From NCBI GenBank assembly GCA_964443135.1, contig CAYUBQ010000004.1:1-64000 (forward strand): a stretch of 64,000 nt of DNA, in the 5' to 3' direction. This document shows, piece after piece, positions 1 through 8,118 of the stretch. The DNA is from JAIPEI01 sp964443135 (lineage in GTDB: Bacteria > Desulfobacterota > DSM-4660 > Desulfatiglandales > HGW-15). Below the pieces are notes generated by a model. The model saw only the letters and a list, made by a program, of their open reading frames with translations, was not told the DNA's origin and made no database searches. Made by a program: the position numbers and the translations under genes. Position 1 is the first letter of the stretch. Every line of letters begins with the position of its first letter.

Positions 1-608
1 CCCGGTGCAGACGGATGCGGATATCCGACGGCGATTCCGATAACCACTTTCTTTTCAGCAGGGATATCCAGGGTCTTCTTGATTATATCCGGAAAGTGGG
101 CAGCATGCGCCAGGTATATGGTCCCGAGCCCTTCTTGATGGGCTGCGTAGCACATTGTGGTGCCTATGGAGCCGATATCCAGGCATGAGTAAGGCTCGTT
201 GAGTGCCCCGCCAATGATGAAATAGACACAGGTCGGAGCTCCGAAAAAGTGGTACATGTTGATATAGTGCCGGAAGCGGGCCTCTTTGTCTCCCCGTTCG
301 ATACCCATGGCCGTAAACAGCGACTTTCCCAATCCGAAATACCGCTCCTTGTACGGGGACGGGAACTCCCCCGGCATGGCGATATCGGGTCTGGGTCCCT
401 CTCCCTTTCTTGCTTCCGCTTCAAATGCATCCGCCAATTGCACGGCTTTTTCGCCGTCTGCAACCACGACCTCCCAAGGTTGAGTATTGCCCCACGAGGG
501 CGCCCACCGGGCCAGGTCCACCACCTTGGTTACGAGCTCCCTGGGAACCGGATCAGGTAAGAACGCGCGAATACTCCTCCTGTTTCGCACAACTTCAATC
601 AAATCCAT
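1..608 (-). CDS. Nitroreductase family protein (3' end cut by window edge)
   Basis: FMN-dependent nitroreductase-fold oxidoreductase; substrate unknown. The reading frame begins at an ATG at 608-606 and stays open to the window edge (202 codons seen). The N-terminus reads MDLIEVVRNRRSIRAF, the usual FMN-phosphate-binding RRSIR motif. It is followed by a WAPSWGNTQPWEVVV segment and, near the end, a GLGTIYLAH segment, both typical of the family. An AAGGGGGT ribosome-binding site lies just upstream, inside the stub of a decayed toxin gene. Family confidence is high; the role cannot be read from the sequence. Confidence 0.85.
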   Translation of the reverse strand, partial: MDLIEVVRNRRSIRAFLPDPVPRELVTKVVDLARWAPSWGNTQPWEVVVADGEKAVQLADAFEAEARKGEGPRPDIAMPGEFPSPYKERYFGLGKSLFTAMGIERGDKEARFRHYINMYHFFGAPTCVYFIIGGALNEPYSCLDIGSIGTTMCYAAHQEGLGTIYLAHAAHFPDIIKKTLDIPAEKKVVIGIAVGYPHPSAP

Positions 609-609
609 A

Positions 610-666
610 TCAGACCCCCTTAAGATCAAACTTTGCCGTCGGAGACCAGATCAATTCGAAAGCCAT
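610..666 (-). pseudogene. RelE/ParE-family toxin, N-terminal stub
   Basis: An ATG at 666-664 opens an 18-codon frame reading MAFELIWSPTAKFDLKGV before a TGA. This matches the start of RelE/ParE-type toxins, which commonly read like 'ELIWSPTARFDLREI'. The rest of the toxin is missing and the nitroreductase begins immediately after. The stub overlaps the end of the upstream antitoxin fragment by 16 nt, as in intact relBE operons. It is a relic and cannot fold as a toxin. Confidence 0.55.
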
Positions 667-791
667 TCACTGAACTCCTCCCTGATCCGCGCATGCGGAA
701 GTCCCCTCCCTTCCTCGAGCTCACGGAGACCTTTGCGTACACCCGCCACGAAGTTAATCCTCTCCTGGATATCTTCCCACCTAGCGTCTTG
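651..791 (-). pseudogene. Antitoxin C-terminal fragment
   Basis: In-frame translation directly after the transposase stop codon gives about 46 residues ending REEFSEWLSN. The KGLRELEEGRGLPHARIREE segment resembles the C-terminal half of small RelB/CopG-type antitoxins that precede RelE toxins. No start codon or DNA-binding N-terminus is left; the 5' part appears to have been replaced by the IS630 remnant. Family assignment rests on pattern recognition of a short segment. Confidence 0.5.
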
Positions 792-995
792 TCAACCATC
801 GATTGTCGGATAAAGCCTTTCGAGCTTGATCCGAGCGTTCTCGGTTGTGAACCGCCAGTTGACTTTGGATTCGCGGTTGTTCCGGTGGGCCTGCCAAGCC
901 GACACCTCGCTACGGACCAACTCGATATCGGCGATCCGGCGGTTGAGGCACTGTTTGTTGATCACACTACAAACCTTGAAAACCGCCGGATTCAA
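792..995 (-). pseudogene. IS630-family transposase C-terminal remnant
   Basis: The last ~45 residues read ...ADIELVRSEVSAWQAHRNN, then a VNWRFTTENARIKLERLYP ending. This is the characteristic C-terminus of IS630-type DDE transposases (AW-x-RRN...VNW-x-FTT-x-DAR-x-KL-x-RLYP). The catalytic core and N-terminus are absent and no terminal inverted repeats are visible, so it is a dead fragment. Its TGA (794-792) is also the boundary of the truncated antitoxin. I see nothing in 996-1194. Confidence 0.75.
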
Positions 996-1194
996 GTATC
1001 GAACCCTTAATCATACACTTGGGCCATGTCGGAATCCCGTGGGGTCCTAAAGCAAAACCCAAAGCCCTACCTATCTCTGAGAAATGGGCCTATGAGTCTT
1101 GGCGTTCATCGTCAATACCATGGCCAGGCCGGGCGGCTTCCTCTCGAGATCTGCTACAACAAGAATACACCCATTCCCCCGATGAGGTCCCATC

Positions 1195-1223
1195 AAAAAA
1201 AAAGGGGAGCCTGTAAGCCCCCC
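1195..1223 (-). terminator. Rho-independent terminator of tRNA-His
   Basis: Read on the minus strand, an 8-bp G/C-rich stem with one G-T pair and a TACA loop is followed directly by nine T residues. It lies 18 nt downstream of the tRNA-His 3' end and ends that transcript. Confidence 0.85.
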
Positions 1224-1241
1224 TGATTCCTTGCCTTTTTA

Positions 1242-1318
1242 TGGGGTGAGTGATGGGACTCGAACCCACGACAACTGGGGCCACAACCCAGTGCTCTACC
1301 AACTGAGCTACACCCACC
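1242..1318 (-). tRNA. tRNA-His (GTG anticodon)
   Basis: The minus strand folds into a full cloverleaf. It has a 7-bp acceptor stem starting GTGGGTG, a D-arm GCTCAGTTGGTAGAGC, an anticodon stem CTGGG/CCCAG around TTGTGGC (anticodon GTG) and a T-arm with TTCGAGT. The histidine-specific extra G(-1) at 1318 faces a C discriminator, and CCA is encoded. It stands as a single-gene unit between its own promoter and terminator, opposite to selA. Confidence 0.97.
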
Positions 1319-1329
1319 GTGAAGCCATG

Positions 1330-1358
1330 ATTCTAAGTCTGCATCAACCAAAAATCAA
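1330..1358 (-). promoter_or_regulatory. Sigma70-type promoter for tRNA-His
   Basis: TTGATT (-35, 1358-1353), a 17-bp spacer and TAGAAT (-10, 1335-1330). The predicted start lies about 5 nt before the mature tRNA 5' end. Confidence 0.75.
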
Positions 1359-1442
1359 GCGCAAACCGCGCGTCCGCGTAATTGGACCGAGGGCTCCCCC
1401 CGTTCCGCCTCACAGAAGGGCGCACCGGAGGCCATTGATGAT

Positions 1443-1471
1443 TTGACGCCCCGGAAATTCTCCCCTATCAT
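1443..1471 (+). promoter_or_regulatory. Sigma70-type promoter for selA
   Basis: TTGACG (1443-1448), a 17-bp spacer and TATCAT (1466-1471), about 35 nt before the selA ATG. Confidence 0.55.
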
Positions 1472-1506
1472 GGGCGCGAATCCAAGGCTCACAGGTCGCC
1501 GGAACC

Positions 1507-2937
1507 ATGGAAAAGAACGCCCTCTTCAGGAAGATTCCCGCGGTGGACCGTCTCGCGGGGTCGCCGCGGCTGACGGAGGCCGCCTCCCGCCACCCGCGGT
1601 CTCTCGTGGTCAAGGCGGCCCAGGATGTGCTGGACGATCTCCGCCGGGCCGTCGCCGGGGGGGAGATCCTCGACGCAGTCGAGCTGGACCCGGACCGGGT
1701 TTCGCTTCTTGTGATCGACCGGCTCGAATCCCTGAGCCGCCCCAGCCTCCGCCCCGTGATCAACGCCACCGGTGTGATCGTGCATACGAACCTGGGGCGG
1801 TCCATCCTGCCGGAGCGGGTCCTGGAGCGACTGCGCTCGGTCGCAGGGGGGTACAGCAACCTGGAGTACCGGCTCGACCAGGGGAGGCGCGGAAGCCGTT
1901 ACGCTCACGTGGAGGGGATCCTCAGGGAGCTCATGGGGGCTCAGGCGGCCATGGTGGTGAACAACAACGCCGCCGCAGTCCTCATCGGCCTGGAGACCCT
2001 GGCCCGGGGGCGTGAGGCCGTGGTCAGCCGAGGGCAGCTGGTCGAGATCGGCGGCGCGTTCCGCATCCCCGACGTCATGAGAAAGAGCGGGGCCCTCATG
2101 GTGGAGGTGGGTACCACCAACAAGACCCACCTGCGAGACTACGAGGACGCGATCGGCGAGCAGACCGGGCTGCTCCTGCGGGTGCACCGGAGCAACTTCC
2201 AGCTCGTGGGGTTCACCCAGGACGTGGACACGAAAGACCTGGTCGACCTGGGCCGGAAGCACGGCATTCCGGTCATGGAGGATTTGGGCAGCGGCTGCCT
2301 GGTGGACTTCTCACGCTACGGGCTCGTCAAGGAACCTACGGTGCAGGAGGTGCTCGCCTCCGGCGTGGACCTGGTCACCTTCAGCGGCGACAAGCTCCTG
2401 GGAGGTCCCCAGGCGGGCATCATCCTGGGAAGAAACGACCTCGTCGAGAGGATCAAGGCGAACCCGTTGAACCGCGCCGTGCGGATCGACAAGCTGACGC
2501 TGGCTGCGCTGGAGGAGACCCTCCGGCTGTATCGGAACGAAGAAACGGCCGTTCGAACCATCCCCACGCTGGGCATGATCTTCCGCTCCTACAAGGGTCT
2601 CCGGGCCCGGGCCGCGGGCCTGCGGAGACGGATCGGGAAGATCGATTCGGGGAACTTCACGGTGGCCCTGGCGGACGGGACCTCCAAGACCGGAGGGGGG
2701 GCCCTTCCCCTGCTGGAGCTCCCCACCCGGCTGGTCGCGCTGCTGCCGGGCCGGATGTCCGCGCACAGGATCGAGAAGCGGTTGAGAGAGCAGGATCCAC
2801 CCATCATCGGCCGGGTGGAAAACGAACAGGTTCTCCTGGACGTACGCACGATCCAGGACGGAGAGCTCTCGACCGTGGCCCGGGCGGTCCAGCGGCTGGC
2901 CGGGGCGGCGGGGGACGGGGAAGGGGCCTCCGGTTGA
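1507..2937 (+). CDS. selA: L-seryl-tRNA(Sec) selenium transferase
   Basis: PLP enzyme that converts Ser-tRNA(Sec) to Sec-tRNA(Sec) using selenophosphate, the last charging step for selenocysteine. It has 476 aa, the normal bacterial SelA length. The N-terminal tRNA-binding region includes RKIPAVDRL; the PLP core has PVINATGVIVHTNLGRS and the Schiff-base lysine in SGDKLLGGPQAG (K296). ATG at 1507. selB, selD and selC are not in the window, and no in-frame-TGA selenoprotein was recognised here, so its client proteins must lie elsewhere. It overlaps the probable gmhA promoter at its 3' end. Confidence 0.96.
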   Translation: MEKNALFRKIPAVDRLAGSPRLTEAASRHPRSLVVKAAQDVLDDLRRAVAGGEILDAVELDPDRVSLLVIDRLESLSRPSLRPVINATGVIVHTNLGRSILPERVLERLRSVAGGYSNLEYRLDQGRRGSRYAHVEGILRELMGAQAAMVVNNNAAAVLIGLETLARGREAVVSRGQLVEIGGAFRIPDVMRKSGALMVEVGTTNKTHLRDYEDAIGEQTGLLLRVHRSNFQLVGFTQDVDTKDLVDLGRKHGIPVMEDLGSGCLVDFSRYGLVKEPTVQEVLASGVDLVTFSGDKLLGGPQAGIILGRNDLVERIKANPLNRAVRIDKLTLAALEETLRLYRNEETAVRTIPTLGMIFRSYKGLRARAAGLRRRIGKIDSGNFTVALADGTSKTGGGALPLLELPTRLVALLPGRMSAHRIEKRLREQDPPIIGRVENEQVLLDVRTIQDGELSTVARAVQRLAGAAGDGEGASG

Positions 2938-2962
2938 CAAAGACCCCGTTCGTATCTACCTT
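2934..2962 (+). promoter_or_regulatory. Possible promoter for gmhA
   Basis: TTGACA (2934-2939) overlapping the selA stop, a 17-bp spacer and a weak TACCTT -10. It lies about 58 nt upstream of gmhA. Confidence 0.4.
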
Positions 2963-3019
2963 GTAAGGCACGAATCCCGAAAAAATCCGCACAACTGCCG
3001 GAGTTTCGCCAGGACGTCC

Positions 3020-3592
3020 ATGGAACGGATACGCAAAGCCCTTCAGGAGAGCATCAGGGTCAAGGAGGCCTTCGTCAACGAGAGCGGGGCCGCCCTCCTT
3101 CAGTTGGCCGAACGCATCGCCGAGGCCCTCACGAACGACCGGAAGCTCCTGCTCTGTGGAAACGGCGGGAGTGCTGCGGACGCACAGCACATCGCCGCGG
3201 AGTTCGTGAACCGTTTTGTCCTCGAACGGCCCCCTCTGCCGGCGATCGCGTTGACCACGGACAGCTCCATCCTGACCAGCATCGCAAACGACTACACCTT
3301 CGACGAGGTGTTCTCCAAGCAGGTCAAGGCCGTCGGGCAGGAGGGGGACGTCCTCCTCGGGATCAGCACCAGCGGCGACTCCGCCAACGTGAAAGAGGCC
3401 GTCAAGGTGGGTCGGGAGCAGGGTCTCTACACCGCAGCCCTCACCGGCAAGGACGGGGGGGCGTTGCGGCGGATGGCCGACCTCGGCCTGGTGGTCAAGA
3501 GCGACGTGACCGCACGGATCCAGGAGGCCCACATCTTCGCCGGCCACATGATCTGCCAGCTGGTGGACGAGATGCTGTTCATGACGAAGTGA
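3020..3592 (+). CDS. gmhA: Phosphoheptose (sedoheptulose-7-phosphate) isomerase
   Basis: Cytosolic SIS-domain isomerase making D-glycero-D-manno-heptose-7-phosphate, the first step towards the ADP-heptose of the LPS inner core. It has 190 aa, typical for GmhA. A helical N-terminus precedes the sugar-phosphate loop CGNGGSAADAQHIAAEF, and GISTSGDS forms the second phosphate-binding loop. The C-terminal part has the QEAHIFAGHMICQLVDE helix carrying the catalytic histidine region. Presence fits the LPS genes further along. An AGGAC ribosome site precedes the ATG. Confidence 0.93.
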   Translation: MERIRKALQESIRVKEAFVNESGAALLQLAERIAEALTNDRKLLLCGNGGSAADAQHIAAEFVNRFVLERPPLPAIALTTDSSILTSIANDYTFDEVFSKQVKAVGQEGDVLLGISTSGDSANVKEAVKVGREQGLYTAALTGKDGGALRRMADLGLVVKSDVTARIQEAHIFAGHMICQLVDEMLFMTK

Positions 3593-3614
3593 GAACCACA
3601 AGAAGGGAAGAACC

Positions 3615-3842
3615 ATGCCCATTTACGAATACAAGTGCAACAAGTGCCATCAGGAGTTCGAGTGCCTGGTCATCGGCCCCGGTGACGACATCTCCTGTCC
3701 CGACTGCAGCGCCACCGAGGTGGAGCGCCTGATGTCGGCGTGCAGCTTCAAGTCGGACGGAAGCTACTCGGCGCCCTCCACGGGGGGCGGCGGCTCGTCC
3801 TGCTCCGGCTGTTCCAGCACCAGCTGCAGCAGCTGCCACTGA
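3615..3842 (+). CDS. FmdB-family zinc ribbon protein
   Basis: 75-aa protein of the FmdB/regulatory zinc-ribbon family. The start MPIYEYKCNKCHQEFE is diagnostic, with Cys pairs CNKC and CPDC forming one zinc ribbon within the first 45 residues. The C-terminal third is a Gly/Ser/Cys tail with six further Cys (CSGCSSTSCSSC). The family's function is poorly defined; a regulatory or metal-handling role is often suggested but not shown. It lies 22 nt after gmhA, behind an AAGGGAAG ribosome site, so probably co-transcribed. Confidence 0.85.
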   Translation: MPIYEYKCNKCHQEFECLVIGPGDDISCPDCSATEVERLMSACSFKSDGSYSAPSTGGGGSSCSGCSSTSCSSCH

Positions 3843-3915
3843 GGCGGCCCGCTTCCCGGAAGGGGAGCGGAACCGTCTGCCTGTTTCCAGAAGTCTCCAG
3901 GAGGGCGACAGAGCG

Positions 3916-4398
3916 TTGCGGTTCCGAATCGGTTTCGGAAACGACGTCCACCGGCTCGTCCGTGGGCGTCCGCTTGTTTTGGGAGGGGTGCCCATTGAGG
4001 CCGATTTCGGCCTGGAGGGGCACTCGGATGCGGACGTGCTCGCCCACGCGGTCATGGACGCCGTTCTCGGGGGCGTGGGAAAAGGGGACATCGGCCGGCA
4101 CTTCCCGGACACGGACCCCTCCTTCAAGGACGCCCGCAGCCTGGAGCTGCTGGGGCGGGTGGAGGAGATCATGCGTGGCGAAGGCTTCCGCCTCAACAAC
4201 CTGGACGCGACCGTCGTGGCGCAGCGACCCAGGCTGGCGCCTCACATCCCGGAAATGGAGAAGCGGCTGGCCGCCGCGCTCGGCGCCTCTCCCGAACGGG
4301 TGAACGTCAAGGCGACCACCACCGAAGGCCTCGGCTACTGCGGCCGCGGAGAGGCCATGGAGGCCTTCGCCGTGGCGAGCCTGGTCGGTGAAGGATAG
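3916..4398 (+). CDS. ispF: 2-C-methyl-D-erythritol 2,4-cyclodiphosphate synthase
   Basis: Fifth step of the MEP isoprenoid pathway: cyclises CDP-ME-2-phosphate to MEcPP with release of CMP. It has 160 aa, normal length. Zinc ligands D10 and H12 (GNDVHRL) and H44 (in DVLAHAVMD) are present, as is the KATTTEGLGYCGRGEA substrate loop near the C-terminus. It starts at TTG 3916: no ATG precedes it in frame near the conserved MRFRIGFG start. dxs of the same pathway is at 44856-46751; ispD is not adjacent. Confidence 0.94.
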   Translation: MRFRIGFGNDVHRLVRGRPLVLGGVPIEADFGLEGHSDADVLAHAVMDAVLGGVGKGDIGRHFPDTDPSFKDARSLELLGRVEEIMRGEGFRLNNLDATVVAQRPRLAPHIPEMEKRLAAALGASPERVNVKATTTEGLGYCGRGEAMEAFAVASLVGEG

Positions 4399-4418
4399 GA
4401 CCGAGCCGAGGAGCTGTC

Positions 4419-5876
4419 ATGCCCATCATGCTCTACAACACGGCCCATCGCAGAAAAGAGGTCTTTCGGCCCCTTCGTGAGGGGCACGTGGGAATGTACG
4501 TCTGCGGGGTCACGGTCTACGACTACTGCCACATCGGGCACGCCCGTTCGGCCATCGTCTTCGACGTGCTCGCGAGGTACCTGCGTGCCAGGGGGTACGA
4601 GCTCACCTACGTGCGCAACTTCACGGACGTGGACGACAAGATCATCGCCCGGGCCCGGGAGCTGGGCCGGGATCCGGCGGACCTGGCGCGGGAGTTCATC
4701 GAGGCGTTCCAGGAGGACATGGCCCGGCTCGGTGTGGCGAGGGCCGACGTGGAGCCCAAGGCCACGGAGCACATCGGGGACATGATCCGGATGATCGAAA
4801 CCCTGATGGAAAAGGGGGTCGCCTACGAGGTGGAAGGCGATGTGTTCTACTCCGTGGAGGCGTTCCGGGACTACGGCGGGCTTTCCGGCAGAAAGCTGGA
4901 GGAGATGAAGGCCGGGAGCCGCATCGCGGTGGATCGAAAGAAACGGCACCCCATGGACTTCGCGCTCTGGAAGTCGGCCAAGGAAGGCGAGCCGTCCTGG
5001 GAGAGCCCGTGGGGCCCCGGCCGGCCGGGCTGGCACATGGAGTGCTCGGTCATGAGCAACCGCTTCCTGGGGCCCACCTTCGACATTCACGGGGGCGGCC
5101 GGGACCTGCTCTTCCCCCACCACGAAAACGAGCGGGCCCAGTCCATGGCGGCCAACGGCGCGGATTTCGCCAGGTACTGGGTCCACAACGGGTTCGTCAC
5201 CGTGGAGTCGGAGAAGATGTCCAAGTCCCTCGGGAACTTCCTGACCATCCGGGACGCCCTCGGGGAGTACCACCCCGAAGTGCTCCGGCTCTTTCTTCTC
5301 TCCAAGCACTACCGGAGCCCGCTGGACTTCAGCCGGGAGGCGGTGCGGGACCTCCAGTCCGGGCTCGTGCGCATCTACCGGACACTCCAACGTCTGGAGG
5401 AACGGATCGGCACGGAGCCCGAAGCGGGCGTGGATGCGCCGGGCGTCCTGTCGGGCGATCCGGAGGATCCTTTTTTGAGTCATTTCGTCTCCCTCATGGA
5501 CGACGACCTGAACACGGCGGCCGCCACGGGCCTGATCTTCGAGAAGGTCAAGGAGCTCAATCGCCGGATGGACAGGTCGGACGCAGGCGGTGAGACCGGA
5601 GGCGGCTCCCTGGCGGATGACCGCGGCCGCCTGCTCCTGGCCGCCCGGGTGCTGGGCCTCCTGAAACAGACTCCGTCCGAATTCCTGGAGGCACTGTCCC
5701 GCCCGGCCGGGGACCAGGACGCCGAAGGGATCGAACGGATGGTGGCGGAGCGCACCGAGGCCCGAAGGCTGAAGAACTGGCGGCGGGCCGACGAGATCCG
5801 GGACGAGCTCCAGAAGCTGGGGGTGGTCCTGGAAGACGGTCCCGGCGGTACGACCTGGCGATATGAGATCCGGTAA
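4419..5876 (+). CDS. cysS: Cysteinyl-tRNA synthetase
   Basis: Class I synthetase charging tRNA-Cys. It has 485 aa. The zinc/cysteine site starts at C29 (YVCGVTVYDYCHIGHARS) with the HIGH motif at 38-41, and the KMSKS motif lies near residue 268 (SEKMSKSLGNF). The remaining zinc ligands are in GWHMECSVM and the HHENERAQ segment. A C-terminal DALR-type helical domain follows. A GAGGAG ribosome site precedes the ATG. The last 14 nt overlap uvrB, so the two are translationally coupled. Confidence 0.96.
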   Translation: MPIMLYNTAHRRKEVFRPLREGHVGMYVCGVTVYDYCHIGHARSAIVFDVLARYLRARGYELTYVRNFTDVDDKIIARARELGRDPADLAREFIEAFQEDMARLGVARADVEPKATEHIGDMIRMIETLMEKGVAYEVEGDVFYSVEAFRDYGGLSGRKLEEMKAGSRIAVDRKKRHPMDFALWKSAKEGEPSWESPWGPGRPGWHMECSVMSNRFLGPTFDIHGGGRDLLFPHHENERAQSMAANGADFARYWVHNGFVTVESEKMSKSLGNFLTIRDALGEYHPEVLRLFLLSKHYRSPLDFSREAVRDLQSGLVRIYRTLQRLEERIGTEPEAGVDAPGVLSGDPEDPFLSHFVSLMDDDLNTAAATGLIFEKVKELNRRMDRSDAGGETGGGSLADDRGRLLLAARVLGLLKQTPSEFLEALSRPAGDQDAEGIERMVAERTEARRLKNWRRADEIRDELQKLGVVLEDGPGGTTWRYEIR

Positions 5877-7905
5877 CTCCAGCCAGGCTGCGGAAAGGAC
5901 GGCCCGCTCCACGGCGGCTTTCGAGCTCGTGAGCCGATTCGAGCCTTGCGGGGACCAGCCCCAGGCCATCAACATCCTGGAGGAGGGCGTGCGGGCCGGG
6001 CTGCGCCACCAGGTCCTCCTGGGGGTGACCGGTTCCGGCAAGACCTACACCATGGCCCAGGTGATCGCCCGGGTCCGGAAGCCCACCCTGATCATCGCGC
6101 CCAACAAGACCCTGGCCGGCCAGCTCTACGGGGAGCTCAAGGCCTTCTTTCCCCGGAACGCGGTGGAGTACTTCGTCAGCTACTACGACTACTACCAGCC
6201 CGAGGCCTACATCCCCCAGTCGGACACCTACATCCAGAAAGACTCGCACATCAACGACACCATCGACAAGATGCGCCACTCGGCCACGCGATCCCTGCTG
6301 GACCGGGAGGACGTGATCATCGTCGCGAGCGTCTCGTGCATCTACGGCCTGGGATCGCCCGAGGCCTACTACAACATGCTCCTCTACCTGGAGCGGGGGA
6401 CCGAGATGGCCCGGGAGGACGTGCTGGCCAAGCTCGTGGAGATCCATTACGAGCGCGGGGACTACGACTTCGTGCGGGGGCGGTTCCGGGTCCGGGGCGA
6501 CATCGTGGACATCTACCCGGTGCACGAGGAGGACCGGGCCGTTCGCATCGGCTTCTTCGGGGACGAGATCGAGGAGATCCGGGAGATCGACCCCCTGACC
6601 GGACGCCCCGGCCGGGAGCTCAGCCGGGTGACCGTCTACCCGGCCACGCACTACGTGACCACCGTGGACATCCGGGAGCGGGCCATCCACGCCATCCGGG
6701 ACGAGATGGCCGAGCGGGTGGCGGAGTTCCGGGCCCGGGACAAGCTGCTGGAGGCCCAGCGGATCGAGGAGCGGACCCGGTTCGACCTGGAGATGATGGT
6801 GGAGATGGGCTACTGCCACGGCATCGAGAACTACTCGAGGCATTTGACCGGCCGGGAGCCCGGGGAGCCGCCGCCCACCCTCCTGGACTACTTCCCCCGG
6901 GACTTCCTCGTGATGATCGACGAGAGCCACATCACCGTTCCCCAGCTCAACGGGATGTACAACGGGGACCGGTCCCGCAAGCAGACCCTGGTGGACTACG
7001 GTTTTCGGCTGCCCTCGGCCCTGGACAACCGGCCGCTGAAGTTCGAGGAGTTCTCGAAGCGGGTGAATCGGGTCCTCTACGTCTCCGCAACGCCCGGACC
7101 CTACGAGCTGGAACGGAGCGAGGCCATTGCCGAGCAGATCATCCGGCCCACCGGCCTCATGGACCCGGAGATCCTGGTCCTTCCGGCCAGGAACCAGGTG
7201 GACGATCTGCTGGTTCGGATCCGGGAGCGGGTGGAGGAGGGGGAGCGCGTTCTGGTCACCACCCTGACCAAGAACATGGCCGAGGATTTGACGGAGTACT
7301 ACGACGAGCTGGGGGTCCGGGTCCGATACCTGCACTCGGACGTGCGGACCATCGAGCGGATGGAGATCATCCGCGACCTGCGACTGGGTGCCTTCGACGT
7401 GCTGGTGGGCATCAACCTCCTGCGGGAGGGGCTCGACCTGCCCGAGGTCTCTCTGGTGGCCATCCTGGATGCGGACAAGGAGGGGTTCCTGCGATCCGAG
7501 CGGTCGCTCGTGCAGACCGCGGGCCGCGCGGCCCGCAACGTGCGCGGGCGGGTCGTCCTCTATGCGGACCGGGTGACGGGCTCCATGCAGCGGGCCATGG
7601 AGGAGAGCGACCGGCGACGCCGCATCCAGAAGGCCTACAACGAGGCCCACGGAATCACCCCCGAGACCATTCGGAAGAACATCGAGGACATCCTGGAGTC
7701 CGTGTACGAGGGGGACTACGTCACGGTGGGAGCGGTGGCGGAAGAGGCCCCGGCCTATCGGACGGCCGAGGAGATCCGTGCGCGGGTCGGGGTCCTCACC
7801 GAACGCATGATGGAGGCGGCCAAAGACCTGGAGTTCGAGGAAGCGGCCCGGCTGCGCGACGAGATCCAGGTCCTGAAGGAGCGGGAGCTGGAGGTCAGGG
7901 CGTGA
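5863..7905 (+). CDS. uvrB: Excinuclease ABC subunit B
   Basis: Damage-verification helicase of nucleotide excision repair; it receives DNA from UvrA2 and recruits UvrC. It has 680 aa. The Walker A motif GVTGSGKT is at 54-61, the damage-wedging beta-hairpin (YYDYYQPEAYIP) near 107-118, and the helicase DESH box in the FLVMIDESHIT stretch. Helicase motif VI lies near QTAGRAARN. A C-terminal UVR motif (about 640-675, LEFEEAARLRDEI) binds UvrC. It starts inside the end of cysS. Confidence 0.97.
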   Translation: MRSGNSSQAAERTARSTAAFELVSRFEPCGDQPQAINILEEGVRAGLRHQVLLGVTGSGKTYTMAQVIARVRKPTLIIAPNKTLAGQLYGELKAFFPRNAVEYFVSYYDYYQPEAYIPQSDTYIQKDSHINDTIDKMRHSATRSLLDREDVIIVASVSCIYGLGSPEAYYNMLLYLERGTEMAREDVLAKLVEIHYERGDYDFVRGRFRVRGDIVDIYPVHEEDRAVRIGFFGDEIEEIREIDPLTGRPGRELSRVTVYPATHYVTTVDIRERAIHAIRDEMAERVAEFRARDKLLEAQRIEERTRFDLEMMVEMGYCHGIENYSRHLTGREPGEPPPTLLDYFPRDFLVMIDESHITVPQLNGMYNGDRSRKQTLVDYGFRLPSALDNRPLKFEEFSKRVNRVLYVSATPGPYELERSEAIAEQIIRPTGLMDPEILVLPARNQVDDLLVRIRERVEEGERVLVTTLTKNMAEDLTEYYDELGVRVRYLHSDVRTIERMEIIRDLRLGAFDVLVGINLLREGLDLPEVSLVAILDADKEGFLRSERSLVQTAGRAARNVRGRVVLYADRVTGSMQRAMEESDRRRRIQKAYNEAHGITPETIRKNIEDILESVYEGDYVTVGAVAEEAPAYRTAEEIRARVGVLTERMMEAAKDLEFEEAARLRDEIQVLKERELEVRA

Positions 7906-7933
7906 GCGCTTCCTTTTCCCGGGCCCTCCCCGA

Positions 7934-8092
7934 TCAGCGGATCTCGTGAGAGGACCCTTCCCCGGTCTCCGTGTCGTAGACGGCGAAACTGCTTCTTCCG
8001 AAGACCAGGGCCTCGCAGCCGGAGACCTGCTGAAGCATCGCCTCCAGCTTCCAGATGTTGTCGTGGATGTCCGAGCATATGGCGATGTGCAT
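7934..8092 (-). pseudogene. YfcE/MJ0936-type metallophosphoesterase with internal deletion
   Basis: A 52-codon frame starts MHIAICSDIHDNIWKLEAML, the classic N-terminus of YfcE/MJ0936-type phosphodiesterases with the D-x-H metal motif (D8, H10). After residue ~32 (EALVF) it jumps to GRSSFAVYDTETGE, which resembles the extreme C-terminus of the same family. The middle ~100 or more residues, with the GD and GNH(D/E) and GH-x-H metal sites, are missing. The join is in frame, so it may be expressed, but it cannot be an active esterase. Confidence 0.65.
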
Positions 8093-8118
8093 GGGACGCG
8101 GTCTCCGGCGCCGGACTC

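Noticed and set aside
4335..7650. Long minus-strand open frames opposite cysS and uvrB
   Set aside because: Antisense shadows from GC bias; composition is unlike natural proteins and both plus-strand genes are well defined.
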